From: Candidatus Nanoarchaeia archaeon
Lineage (GTDB): Archaea > Nanobdellota > Nanobdellia > Woesearchaeales > JACPBV01
Length of the DNA stretch: 52,889 bases
NCBI GenBank assembly: GCA_028279655.1
Contig: JANQNH010000012.1
Coordinates: forward strand, 1-52,889
Direction: 5' to 3'
Every line of letters starts with the position of its first letter. The first letter of the stretch is position 1. Position numbers and translations under genes: made by a program. Under the pieces are notes generated by a model, which was not told the DNA's origin, ran no database searches, and worked only from the letters and a program-made list of their open reading frames with translations. This document shows positions 1-7,868 of this stretch, piece after piece.

Positions 1-640
1 GGAATTGGTAGTTCTTTGAATGGTTTTTGGGTCTGTTTCTTAGATTATCTGCAATGTCCAAGATGTCTCCCCTATTACGATTATGAGCAAGCGCCACTAA
101 GTCATCAAGATAGCTCGTGTTATCGAACTTCCATGCAAGTCTTCTTTTTAATTCCCTATCCATATTTTGTGTCTTCTTAGAAAACAGTTTCTCAAGACTT
201 GTAGGATTTAGGTATCTTTTTGCTAAATCTTTTTGGTACTTGAGAAATATTCTCTTTTCATCTTCTTTATATTCGCTATTTCTTACGACATCGTTGTGTT
301 TACTTCCCCCTTTTTCAAGTAAATCTTCTATTTCTCTTTTAAGATCCCCATATATAAGTTGGCTTTTTTTAGAAAAGGATTCTTCAAGAGGAGGTAATTC
401 TAAGTTTGTTTTTGCTGAATTTTCTTCTTTATATTCTTGATTTTTGCTATCTCTACCTATATCTTTTGGTTCATACCCATATACGTCATGCAGCGCCTGA
501 AGTAATTCATCTACAGACCCTATCCCCAAGGGTGTACTGGTATCTGGTCTTCTTGGTGCAACTCCACAGCCAACCAAGGCTGCTTTAGCACTTAATAGAA
601 GACTTGCTTTCATAAAATTCCTTCTTGTTAATCTGCCCAT
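1..640 (-). CDS. Tat-exported lipoprotein, C-terminus cut by window edge
   Basis: Reading the minus strand from ATG at 640 gives an open frame of 213 codons that runs off position 1. The N-terminus has a twin-arginine signal (T-R-R-N-F-M-K around residues 5-11), a short hydrophobic stretch and a lipobox-like L-V-G-C. This suggests a folded protein exported by Tat and anchored by a lipidated cysteine, inferred from motif only. The mature part seen here is hydrophilic and rich in Lys, Glu and Asn. I do not recognise a family. A TATA-like box on the minus strand at 666-674 would place transcription start a few bases before the ATG, so the message is probably leaderless. The plus-strand frames over this stretch are Phe/Ser-rich shadows. 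Another Tat signal protein lies at 29865-30500; no Tat translocase gene is in the window. Confidence 0.8.
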   Translation of the reverse strand, partial: MGRLTRRNFMKASLLLSAKAALVGCGVAPRRPDTSTPLGIGSVDELLQALHDVYGYEPKDIGRDSKNQEYKEENSAKTNLELPPLEESFSKKSQLIYGDLKREIEDLLEKGGSKHNDVVRNSEYKEDEKRIFLKYQKDLAKRYLNPTSLEKLFSKKTQNMDRELKRRLAWKFDNTSYLDDLVALAHNRNRGDILDIADNLRNRPKNHSKNYQF

Positions 641-685
641 AGGTAATTTATCTTTAAGAGCTAGTATTTAAAATTTGCTATTTTA

Positions 686-701
686 ATCACTTTTTAGTGA
701 T
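686..701. repeat. Short perfect inverted repeat (ATCACT-N4-AGTGAT)
   Basis: Six-base arms separated by four T residues, in the AT-rich gap between the two divergent genes and just upstream of the minus-strand TATA at 666-674. It could be an operator for the Tat lipoprotein gene or a chance hairpin. The rest of 641-926 holds the giant-1 promoter and its operator-like sites. Confidence 0.35.
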
Positions 702-765
702 AAATTATACTTTTGTTATTTTATGTTTGAATTTTGCCTTATTATGGCTTCTTTTTTGTTTTCTA

Positions 766-922
766 CTTACAATGTAGGTACTGTTTTTTTAATATGCGGC
801 ATATTTTGATTATTTCTTGTTTTTTTTGGTTTATAAGGGATTTATAGAAAGTTTTATATAGAAAAATCCTTACAATGTAAGTATATATAGTTAGATATAG
901 GATAAAATACTTACATTGTAGG
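766..922. promoter_or_regulatory. Promoter of giant gene 1 with three palindromic operator-like sites
   Basis: Three copies of a TTACA-N-TGTA-type palindrome occur: CTTACAATGTAGG at 766-778, CTTACAATGTAAG at 869-881 and CTTACATTGTAGG at 910-922. A TATA box (TTTTATATA) lies at 852-860, predicting transcription start near 883. The second site therefore sits between TATA and start, and the third covers the end of the leader, with its GTAGG overlapping the only ribosome-binding-like sequence (AGGT) before ATG 927. The second and third copies are 41 bp apart, close to four helical turns. The layout fits repression by a dimeric DNA-binding protein; no experiment is implied. Confidence 0.6.
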
Positions 923-926
923 TTAA

Positions 927-3900
927 ATGCTAGGTAGAAATAGGGATTTTAGAGGCAAATCTATAGATATCTCTAGGTTGGGAGCTAATATTGGCCCTCA
1001 TTTACATGTTTTTATCAAGGAAAATCTCTCAAAAGGACATTCTTTGGATGATATACGGGATGCTTTGGTGGAGTATGGATTCAGAGAGGATATGGTGGGC
1101 GGGCTGCTGAGAAAGTACCTGATCAAGAGTTTCTTCTGCAATCCTCTTTTTTTCCTTATATTGATCTTTGTGTTGTGTTCTTTGTTTGCACCTATTGTGT
1201 TGGCAGAGGAGATAAGCAGCCCCAACTATAAGATCGGTTCTTATTCGGTTTCAAGCGGAGGATACAACATTTCTTCACCCACATACAAAACAGACCTTGT
1301 TGTGAGTACTATCGCCGGAAATGTAACCTCTACCCTGTATAAGCTGTTTTTAGGATTCTTTTATACGACAAAGGATTTAAGCCCTCCAACGTATACCAAT
1401 TTTACCAACAATGCTTCAATTCTAACGCTGATTAATGGAGATGTCAACTGGTCTATCAATCTTGCAGATAACCAGGGACTAAGCGGATATATATTTGCAC
1501 ATAATAATTCTGGAACATGGACCAATGGAAGTTATAAGGCTATAGGTGGATCTGCTGCTTCTTATTTTGTAAATGAAACAGTCAGTATAACCCTAGGTTA
1601 TGGGAATTACATCTGCGGGCAGTTCTGGTTTAACGATACCAAAGGAAATTTTAACCAGACTTTGATCAATGAGTCCTGCTTCACTGTTGCAAGCACTTCC
1701 CCTACTGCACCTATCATCTATTATCCAGTGAATGGCAATAATTATTCAGATATCCCTTATATCAATTACAGCTCAACTGATGCTGACAGTAGTTCACTTA
1801 CATATGAAATCTACATAAATGGATCTTTGAATGCAACGCTCGTTGACGCCAACCTGACTGATTGGAATGCATCGGATGGGTATTATAATCTAACGGTTGT
1901 TGCCAATGATGGTTTAAGCTCTAGCGATAATAGTACTGTTGTTGAGTTCAGGCTAGACTCAACTACTCCTGTTGTCTCAATAACAAGTCCTGTGAACGAT
2001 TCGAGGTTTAACATAAGCTCTGTTACATTTAATGTTTCGATAAGTGAGTCTGTGGAGTGGTGTGGATTGAGTATTGATGGAGGAGCAAACATCAGCATGG
2101 AACTGAATTCCAGCAGAACAGGAGCCAATTACACTAATTCCTCGGTTGAAGATGGAAAACATACATTTACTGTCTACTGCAACGATAGTGCAGGCAATTT
2201 GGGTACTGCTACCTATGATCTTTTGGTGGATACCATTGACCCTAATATTTATTTCACTAATGTTACACCCGGGAATGGCTCTTTTATAGCTGAAGATCAT
2301 CTGATTGTAAATGTTAGTGTAAATGACAGCTCCAATGTTAGTGTTTTTGTTGATTTTGATAATTCCTTGATAGCATGGTATAGGTTCAGTGAAGAGTCCC
2401 TGATGAATGGATCTACACTATATGACTCTTCATCATATGGCAATAATGGAACTGTATATGCTAATGATAGCTCTGACAATGGGAGAGATATAGGCACTGC
2501 TGCTGGCTATTTTGGCAGAGGAGGAAATTTTGATGGTAATGGAGACTATGTTGATGTGGGTAATGATAGTTCCTTGGTATTGTCTGGTTCGAATTTCACT
2601 TTCTCGGCATGGGTCTATCCAACAAGTGACTCAGGCGATAGAACTATCTTTGCCAAGGGTTCTATAACAACCCCTACTGATGGGTGGGTCGCTTTGATCC
2701 AGAATAATGATAAGTTTTGGTTCTGCCAAGGTTCTTGCCAACCAGGGGAGAATCCTCAAAGCACTACATCAATAACAGTCAATCAATGGTGGCATGTAGT
2801 TGGTGTGCTAAGTGGAACTACGGCTGATGTTTATGTTAATGGTGTGTTGGAAAGTGACGATGCAAATTTTGATACGATTACTGAAGAGCCTGGGAGAAAC
2901 GCTCTTATTGGAGCTTATATCCTCTCTGGAAGCAAGACTGGGTATTTCAACGGCACAATAGATGATGTTATGGTCTTTAACAGGAGCCTTAGTGCAGAAG
3001 AAGTAGGGGCTCTTTATGCAAACCAAACTTCAAAATACTATTCACACAATTTCACATTGCTTTCGGATGGGGAGCATTCATTCAAGGCTTATACCCAGGA
3101 TTTAGGAGGGAATATAAACGCTACTGAAGATAGGATAGTCACTATAGATACCCTTTATCCAGGGATAACCTTGAATTCTCCAATGAATAGTTCCAGATTT
3201 AATCACTCGAGTATTGTTTTCAACTGGACATCTACTGATGTCCTAAGCACAAATATAAGCTGTAACTTAACTATTGACGGCAATGTAAACCAAAGTAACA
3301 TCACAGTTACTAGTGGTGCTGCCTATAATCTTACAGTGCATAACATCGGTGAGGGTATCCACTATTGGAATGTATCCTGTTGGGACAATGCAAATAATAT
3401 GAATAATTCAGATACATATAACTTCCTTGTGGACACGATTTACCCTAACATAAGCTTTATCACTCCTCCGACACCTGCAGATGATTCCTCTCAGAAAGAG
3501 AATCATATCTTTATCAATGTGTCTGCTGCTGACTCTGGTAATATGTCTGTGTTTGTTGATTTTGATAGTAGCTTAGTTGGTTGGTGGACATTCGATAGTA
3601 TTAATCAAAGTGGAAAGGGAGCATTGGTCTATGATTCTAGCGAGTATATGAATAATGGTACGGCTCAAGCAGATGCTGAGCAAACTGATGCAGGTTACTT
3701 TGGAAAGGCTTTTGAGTTCGATGGTGCCGGAGATTATATTGAAGTTGCTGATAGTCAAAGCCTAAACATAACAGGAACAGAGATTACCATGGCAGCTTGG
3801 ATAAGAACTGGTTCTTCTAAAGCCGACATGAAGATTATCTACAAAACTGAAGATAATACTAAAGGGTATGTAACAGGAATCTATGAAAGTAAATACGAAT

Positions 3901-6900
3901 CCTATGTGTTCACTGATGACACTAACGGGGCAACAAGAGGATTAGGAACAAGAGCATTATTGAATGACAGTAAGTGGCATTTTGTTGTATCTGTCTATAA
4001 TGGTACTAACCTTACTGATTATATTGATGGAGTGCAGTATGGAGATTCTAGTGGTTCTAACGGAAGCATCCTTGCTGCAGATCATTTCCTAGCTATAGGA
4101 AGATATGATGTTTCTGGAACTCATTATTTCAATGGAACTATCGATAATGTAATGATATTCAATAGAAGCTTGTCGATTGAAGAGATCAGAGGGTTGTATG
4201 CAAACCAGAGTTCGAGATATATGGTTGTTAACTTTTCTAATTTAGCAGATGGGAACCATACGTTCATGGCTTATGTACAGGACCTTGGAGGGAATATAAA
4301 CTCCACTGAGACACGAGAGATAAAGATAGACAGTACTGCTCCCAACGTAACTATCATATATCCGTCCAACAACACTAATATCTCCTCTAATTCAATAGTT
4401 TTGAATGCTTCTGCAGTAGAAAATATTGCCACTTCACTAACATATTATTGGTATATAAATGGTAGTTTGAACAGTACGACTGTTGATTCTAACAGTACTT
4501 TTGATGGATCAGAAGGGTATTATAATCTTACTTTGTTTGTTAGTGATGGGTTGCAGAATGGCAGTGATACTGTATTCTTTAAGATTGACACAAGCATACC
4601 AATAATAAATATCACATATCCTGGAGATGCTGCAAACATAAGCAGCAATTCTATTGATCTAAATGTATCTACCCTTGAGTCTGGTCTGACCCTCTATTGG
4701 ACTGTAAATGGAAGTTTGAACAGTACGACTGTTGATAGCAATAGCTCACTCAATGCCTCGGATGGTTATTATAATTTAACATTGTTTGCAAGTGACGGGT
4801 TGCAGAATGGCAGTGATACTATATTCTTTAGGTTAGATGCTGTTGCTCCTTCCTGGAGCGGCAACATGACCAATGCCACAACAGTTGGGATAAATGGGAA
4901 TGTTACATTCAACATAAATGTCTCTGATTACGGATCAGGCCTTTCATATCATATATTCAGCTGGAATGGAACTGGGGAAGGATGGCTGAACTACACAAAT
5001 GGAAGCATCCAGGGCAATAGCGTAAGATTAGTGGTTAATAAATCAACCAATCTCTCTCAAGGCAATACTGTTGGATATAGGTGGTATGCGAATGACAGTG
5101 CTGGTAACTGGAATGAAAGCTTGCTTAGAACTTTTGTTGTAGTCAATAGTATCCCCACTACCCCATTAGTCGACTATCCAAGCGATAGTTCAAGCTATGT
5201 ATCTCTTCCTTATATCAACTATACCTCAACTGATATGGATGAAGATTCCCTTACCTATGACATCTATATCAATGGTAGCCTTAATATTACCGGGATCTTA
5301 GAGAATGTTACTGATTGGAATTCCTCTGAGGGATATTATAATCTTACTGTTGTTGCGAATGATGGTGTTGATAGTAGTGCTAATAGTTCTGTTATTGAAT
5401 TTAGGATAGATAATGTAGGTCCCTCCTTCTCGGACAACAGGACTAATGCATCTTTTGATACCTATGATGGAACGGATGTCCAGCTAAATCTCACAATAAA
5501 TGATAGAGGTGTCTTGGATTATTATATCTTAAGCCATAATGATACTACCGATGGTAATTGGACCAATGAAAGTGCTGTTGGCATAGGAAGTGGTTCTATG
5601 GAAGCAGTGATCAACTATTCAATCACTGACTTCTCTATAGAAGGAGGAACATTTGGGTGGAGGATATGGGTAAATGATAGTTTGGGAAATGTTAATGTCA
5701 GCGAGATATATACTCTTGTAATTAGAAACAAAACTGAAGGGCCTGCTGTAATAGCAACCAGCCCATCGGGTATAGTAAGAACATTTACCTTCAGTATGAA
5801 TGCAACTACAGACGAGGATGCAAGATGCAGATATATACCCAGCACAGAAGGAGATACCACTACAAGTTACTATGATATGCCTTATAACTTCTCTGGAACA
5901 GGTGTTGACCATAATGTGACACTGACACTGACCAATGGGAATTATACCTATTATGTAAGGTGCGCCAATGATCTAGGAAATGTAATGAGTGAATCTGCAG
6001 TGATATCATTTACAGTTGATGTTGAAACAATAATTATCAGTGTTCCATCCCCATCTGGAGGTGGTGGAGGTGGCGGAACTATCGACGTAGATGTTGAAAA
6101 GATAGTGTTACTGGAATTTGACCTATTATCCAGTTATGCCATGTTTGCAGGTGAAGAGAGGGATATCAAGATTAGGTTGATGAACCTAGGAGAGGTTTCC
6201 TTGAAAAGCATAAACCTTGGGGTGGAAACAGATTCCCCTGAACTTGACCTAAGCTTATCCGAAAGATTCATTGAGATATTGAGAGTTGGTGAAAGATATG
6301 AATTTATGCTAAAAGCAAGGTCTATCCTGGATGCAAATGCACGAATTGGAACAGGAAATAGGTATATCGTGACAGTTAATGCTGATCCAGGGTATATCGA
6401 TTACAGGGAGTCTGTAAGTTTCTTTGTCGATGTTATTGAAAAGGATTATGAAAGCAGAATTGAGACTGAGAAACAGATGCGATTTGTGGAGGATCTGTTT
6501 GAAGAGGAACCTGATTGTCTAAAATTTGATGATATGGTGAAGAAGGCAAAGGAATATTATGATGAATCGAAGTATGATGATTCGCTGGCTGAGATCGAGG
6601 AGGCAATACAGGCATGCAGGGATGAGATAGCTCCGGAAGAGGAGGAAGAGGAGGAAGAAAAACCAGCCCCACAAGAGAGGGAAAGCAGAATCCTGTTCTT
6701 TATCTTGCTGTTGATCATATTGGCATTACTTGCAGCCATGTACTATTACTACAGGAAGAAGAAAGGAATGGTAGTTCCTGAAAGAAGGAAAGGGGATCTG
6801 TATGCTCAATTCATTGCGTTGTTCAATCAAACCAAGGGATTTGTCCGTAAGAATGATGTAGCCAGGGCCCAGAGAGGATATCTTGCCCTCTATGCCCTTT

Positions 6901-7013
6901 ATAAGAACGTGATTGATTCTTCGCTTTCTAATCCTATCAAAGCTGATTGTTATCGTAAATTGTCAATTCTACATTTGAGATTATCAAAACTTAGAAGGAG
7001 GTCTATAAAATGA
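927..7013 (+). CDS. Giant LamG/Ig-like surface protein 1, both termini predicted cytosolic
   Basis: A 2028-aa membrane-tethered surface protein. In order: a basic cytosolic N-terminus with a helical module at residues about 24-66 (see findings); a hydrophobic segment at about 67-93; a very long extracellular region of Ig-like/fibronectin-like repeats; two LamG/concanavalin-A-like domains (about 478-700 and 880-1095, each with the D-Y-x-[ED]-V sugar-face pattern and a closing I-D-[DN]-V-M-[IV]-F-N-R-S-L motif); more Ig-like repeats; a Gly-rich hinge near 1710; a beta domain plus helical region; a Glu-rich stretch; a second membrane segment near 1922-1942; and a cytosolic helical tail. N-x-S/T sequons are extremely dense, so heavy N-glycosylation is inferred. 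The N-terminal hydrophobic segment ends V-L-A-E-E and could instead be a cleaved signal peptide. Likely role is adhesion or cell-surface structure. The stop overlaps the next gene as ATGA. Confidence 0.88.
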   Translation: MLGRNRDFRGKSIDISRLGANIGPHLHVFIKENLSKGHSLDDIRDALVEYGFREDMVGGLLRKYLIKSFFCNPLFFLILIFVLCSLFAPIVLAEEISSPNYKIGSYSVSSGGYNISSPTYKTDLVVSTIAGNVTSTLYKLFLGFFYTTKDLSPPTYTNFTNNASILTLINGDVNWSINLADNQGLSGYIFAHNNSGTWTNGSYKAIGGSAASYFVNETVSITLGYGNYICGQFWFNDTKGNFNQTLINESCFTVASTSPTAPIIYYPVNGNNYSDIPYINYSSTDADSSSLTYEIYINGSLNATLVDANLTDWNASDGYYNLTVVANDGLSSSDNSTVVEFRLDSTTPVVSITSPVNDSRFNISSVTFNVSISESVEWCGLSIDGGANISMELNSSRTGANYTNSSVEDGKHTFTVYCNDSAGNLGTATYDLLVDTIDPNIYFTNVTPGNGSFIAEDHLIVNVSVNDSSNVSVFVDFDNSLIAWYRFSEESLMNGSTLYDSSSYGNNGTVYANDSSDNGRDIGTAAGYFGRGGNFDGNGDYVDVGNDSSLVLSGSNFTFSAWVYPTSDSGDRTIFAKGSITTPTDGWVALIQNNDKFWFCQGSCQPGENPQSTTSITVNQWWHVVGVLSGTTADVYVNGVLESDDANFDTITEEPGRNALIGAYILSGSKTGYFNGTIDDVMVFNRSLSAEEVGALYANQTSKYYSHNFTLLSDGEHSFKAYTQDLGGNINATEDRIVTIDTLYPGITLNSPMNSSRFNHSSIVFNWTSTDVLSTNISCNLTIDGNVNQSNITVTSGAAYNLTVHNIGEGIHYWNVSCWDNANNMNNSDTYNFLVDTIYPNISFITPPTPADDSSQKENHIFINVSAADSGNMSVFVDFDSSLVGWWTFDSINQSGKGALVYDSSEYMNNGTAQADAEQTDAGYFGKAFEFDGAGDYIEVADSQSLNITGTEITMAAWIRTGSSKADMKIIYKTEDNTKGYVTGIYESKYESYVFTDDTNGATRGLGTRALLNDSKWHFVVSVYNGTNLTDYIDGVQYGDSSGSNGSILAADHFLAIGRYDVSGTHYFNGTIDNVMIFNRSLSIEEIRGLYANQSSRYMVVNFSNLADGNHTFMAYVQDLGGNINSTETREIKIDSTAPNVTIIYPSNNTNISSNSIVLNASAVENIATSLTYYWYINGSLNSTTVDSNSTFDGSEGYYNLTLFVSDGLQNGSDTVFFKIDTSIPIINITYPGDAANISSNSIDLNVSTLESGLTLYWTVNGSLNSTTVDSNSSLNASDGYYNLTLFASDGLQNGSDTIFFRLDAVAPSWSGNMTNATTVGINGNVTFNINVSDYGSGLSYHIFSWNGTGEGWLNYTNGSIQGNSVRLVVNKSTNLSQGNTVGYRWYANDSAGNWNESLLRTFVVVNSIPTTPLVDYPSDSSSYVSLPYINYTSTDMDEDSLTYDIYINGSLNITGILENVTDWNSSEGYYNLTVVANDGVDSSANSSVIEFRIDNVGPSFSDNRTNASFDTYDGTDVQLNLTINDRGVLDYYILSHNDTTDGNWTNESAVGIGSGSMEAVINYSITDFSIEGGTFGWRIWVNDSLGNVNVSEIYTLVIRNKTEGPAVIATSPSGIVRTFTFSMNATTDEDARCRYIPSTEGDTTTSYYDMPYNFSGTGVDHNVTLTLTNGNYTYYVRCANDLGNVMSESAVISFTVDVETIIISVPSPSGGGGGGGTIDVDVEKIVLLEFDLLSSYAMFAGEERDIKIRLMNLGEVSLKSINLGVETDSPELDLSLSERFIEILRVGERYEFMLKARSILDANARIGTGNRYIVTVNADPGYIDYRESVSFFVDVIEKDYESRIETEKQMRFVEDLFEEEPDCLKFDDMVKKAKEYYDESKYDDSLAEIEEAIQACRDEIAPEEEEEEEEKPAPQERESRILFFILLLIILALLAAMYYYYRKKKGMVVPERRKGDLYAQFIALFNQTKGFVRKNDVARAQRGYLALYALYKNVIDSSLSNPIKADCYRKLSILHLRLSKLRRRSIK

Positions 7014-7210
7014 ACGTGGTAGAACATATGCCTGCGATGCAAGTGCCATTGCTTGTGTTGAGGGACAGGAGGATATCGGTATTGGAGGCTATTGTGGAGT
7101 ATCTCAGAGATGAGAAGATGCTGAGCTTCCATGAGATCGCTGTTTTGCTGAACAGAAATGATAGGACAGTATGGACATGCTATCATAGAGCTAAAGGTAA
7201 GAGAAGATGA
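7010..7210 (+). CDS. Small one-module helix-turn-helix protein
   Basis: A 66-aa protein whose bulk is a single HTH module of about 50 residues. The pattern is hydrophobic-rich strand, then E-A-I-V-E-Y-L-R-D, then E-I-A-V-L-L-N-R-N-D-R-T-V-W, ending in basic residues. The last part resembles sigma-70 region-4-like recognition helices, a resemblance only. Homologous modules occur twice in the next gene. The start is well supported: an excellent Shine-Dalgarno (AAGGAGGT, 6995-7002) lies inside the end of giant gene 1, and the ATG overlaps its stop as ATGA, so translation is coupled. Co-expression with giant-1 suggests a regulator of the surface-protein genes, possibly acting on the repeat arrays at 766-922 or 7217-7329. 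That target assignment is inference. Confidence 0.8.
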   Translation: MNVVEHMPAMQVPLLVLRDRRISVLEAIVEYLRDEKMLSFHEIAVLLNRNDRTVWTCYHRAKGKRR

Positions 7211-7216
7211 AGATAA

Positions 7217-7329
7217 TATTACATGATATTGGAATAATTATTACATTATATTCTATCTATTATTACAAAATATCCTTTTCATAGAAAGATTTATATATAA
7301 ATCCTACAAGATATTCTATTATTATTACA
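7217..7329. promoter_or_regulatory. Phased direct-repeat operator array around promoter of HTH/giant-2 operon
   Basis: Five related repeats with core TATTACA followed by AT-rich sequence and TATYC: starts at 7217, 7239, 7261, 7302 (TCCTACA) and 7323 (truncated by the start region). Spacings are 22, 22, 41 and 21 bp, i.e. near multiples of two helical turns, so all sites face one side of the DNA. A strong TATA box (TTTATATATAA, 7290-7300) sits in the 41-bp gap, with predicted start near 7321. Three sites are upstream of TATA and two downstream. This fits cooperative binding by a multi-HTH protein such as the adjacent two-module gene product. Confidence 0.65.
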
Positions 7330-7331
7330 TA

Positions 7332-7868
7332 ATGTCTAAAAAAGACAATAAAAAATGGAGCAATTACATAGATCTATCTAAAATTGATTCTCTTTCTAAG
7401 GGGGATATAAAGCTATTTCAGGAATTTTTTGAGTTTCTAAACAATAAGAAAGAGTTTCGCGAATATCTAGAGGGCAAAAAAGAGGCTCGGATTGGATCTA
7501 TTCCTATATCCATCTTCAAAAATAAGAAATTAGCTCCGCTTGAGACTGTTGTTAAGTATCTCAGGGAGGATCTGGGCCATACTTACAAGAAGATAGGGAT
7601 ACTGCTCAATAGAAAACCAGGGCCTATCGGGGTGAGCTATAGGAAAGCTGCTAAGAAATCTAGATCCCGACTAGACGTCTCATCTGTTGATAATTCTATC
7701 CCTCTATCTGTCTTTAAGGATTCTAGGTTAACTGTCTTTGGAACTATTGTTGTTTATCTAAGAGATGTTAAGGGGCTGAAGTTTGGAGAGATTTCGGAAT
7801 TACTCAACAGAAACTATAGGACTGTATATACTGTATATTCAAGAGCTAGAAAGAAGAATGTTAGATAA
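7332..7868 (+). CDS. Two-module helix-turn-helix regulator
   Basis: A 178-aa basic protein. Residues 1-50 are a helical leader of unknown role. Two tandem HTH modules follow, at about 56-113 and 118-175, each beginning I-P-[IL]-S-[IV]-F-K and containing V-x-Y-L-R-[ED] and L-L-N-R. They align with each other and with the whole 66-aa protein at 7010-7210. The second copy keeps the N-R-N-x-R-T-V core, while the first has changed it to R-K-P-G-P, so the two modules may differ in DNA contact. The ATG lies about 10 nt after the predicted transcription start, an almost leaderless message. Its end overlaps the giant-2 start by 11 nt. Autoregulation through the phased array directly upstream is the simplest reading; this is inferred. 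Confidence 0.8.
   Translation: MSKKDNKKWSNYIDLSKIDSLSKGDIKLFQEFFEFLNNKKEFREYLEGKKEARIGSIPISIFKNKKLAPLETVVKYLREDLGHTYKKIGILLNRKPGPIGVSYRKAAKKSRSRLDVSSVDNSIPLSVFKDSRLTVFGTIVVYLRDVKGLKFGEISELLNRNYRTVYTVYSRARKKNVR

Noticed and set aside
117-588. Two plus-strand frames in the first 600 bases
   Set aside because: Shadows of the minus-strand Tat lipoprotein gene; Phe/Ser-rich and without a promoter.
7783-7857. TTG-started N-terminal extension of giant protein 2
   Set aside because: It would overlap the two-module HTH gene by 86 nt; ATG 7858 gives a natural 11-nt overlap and an N-terminus that aligns in layout with giant-1.
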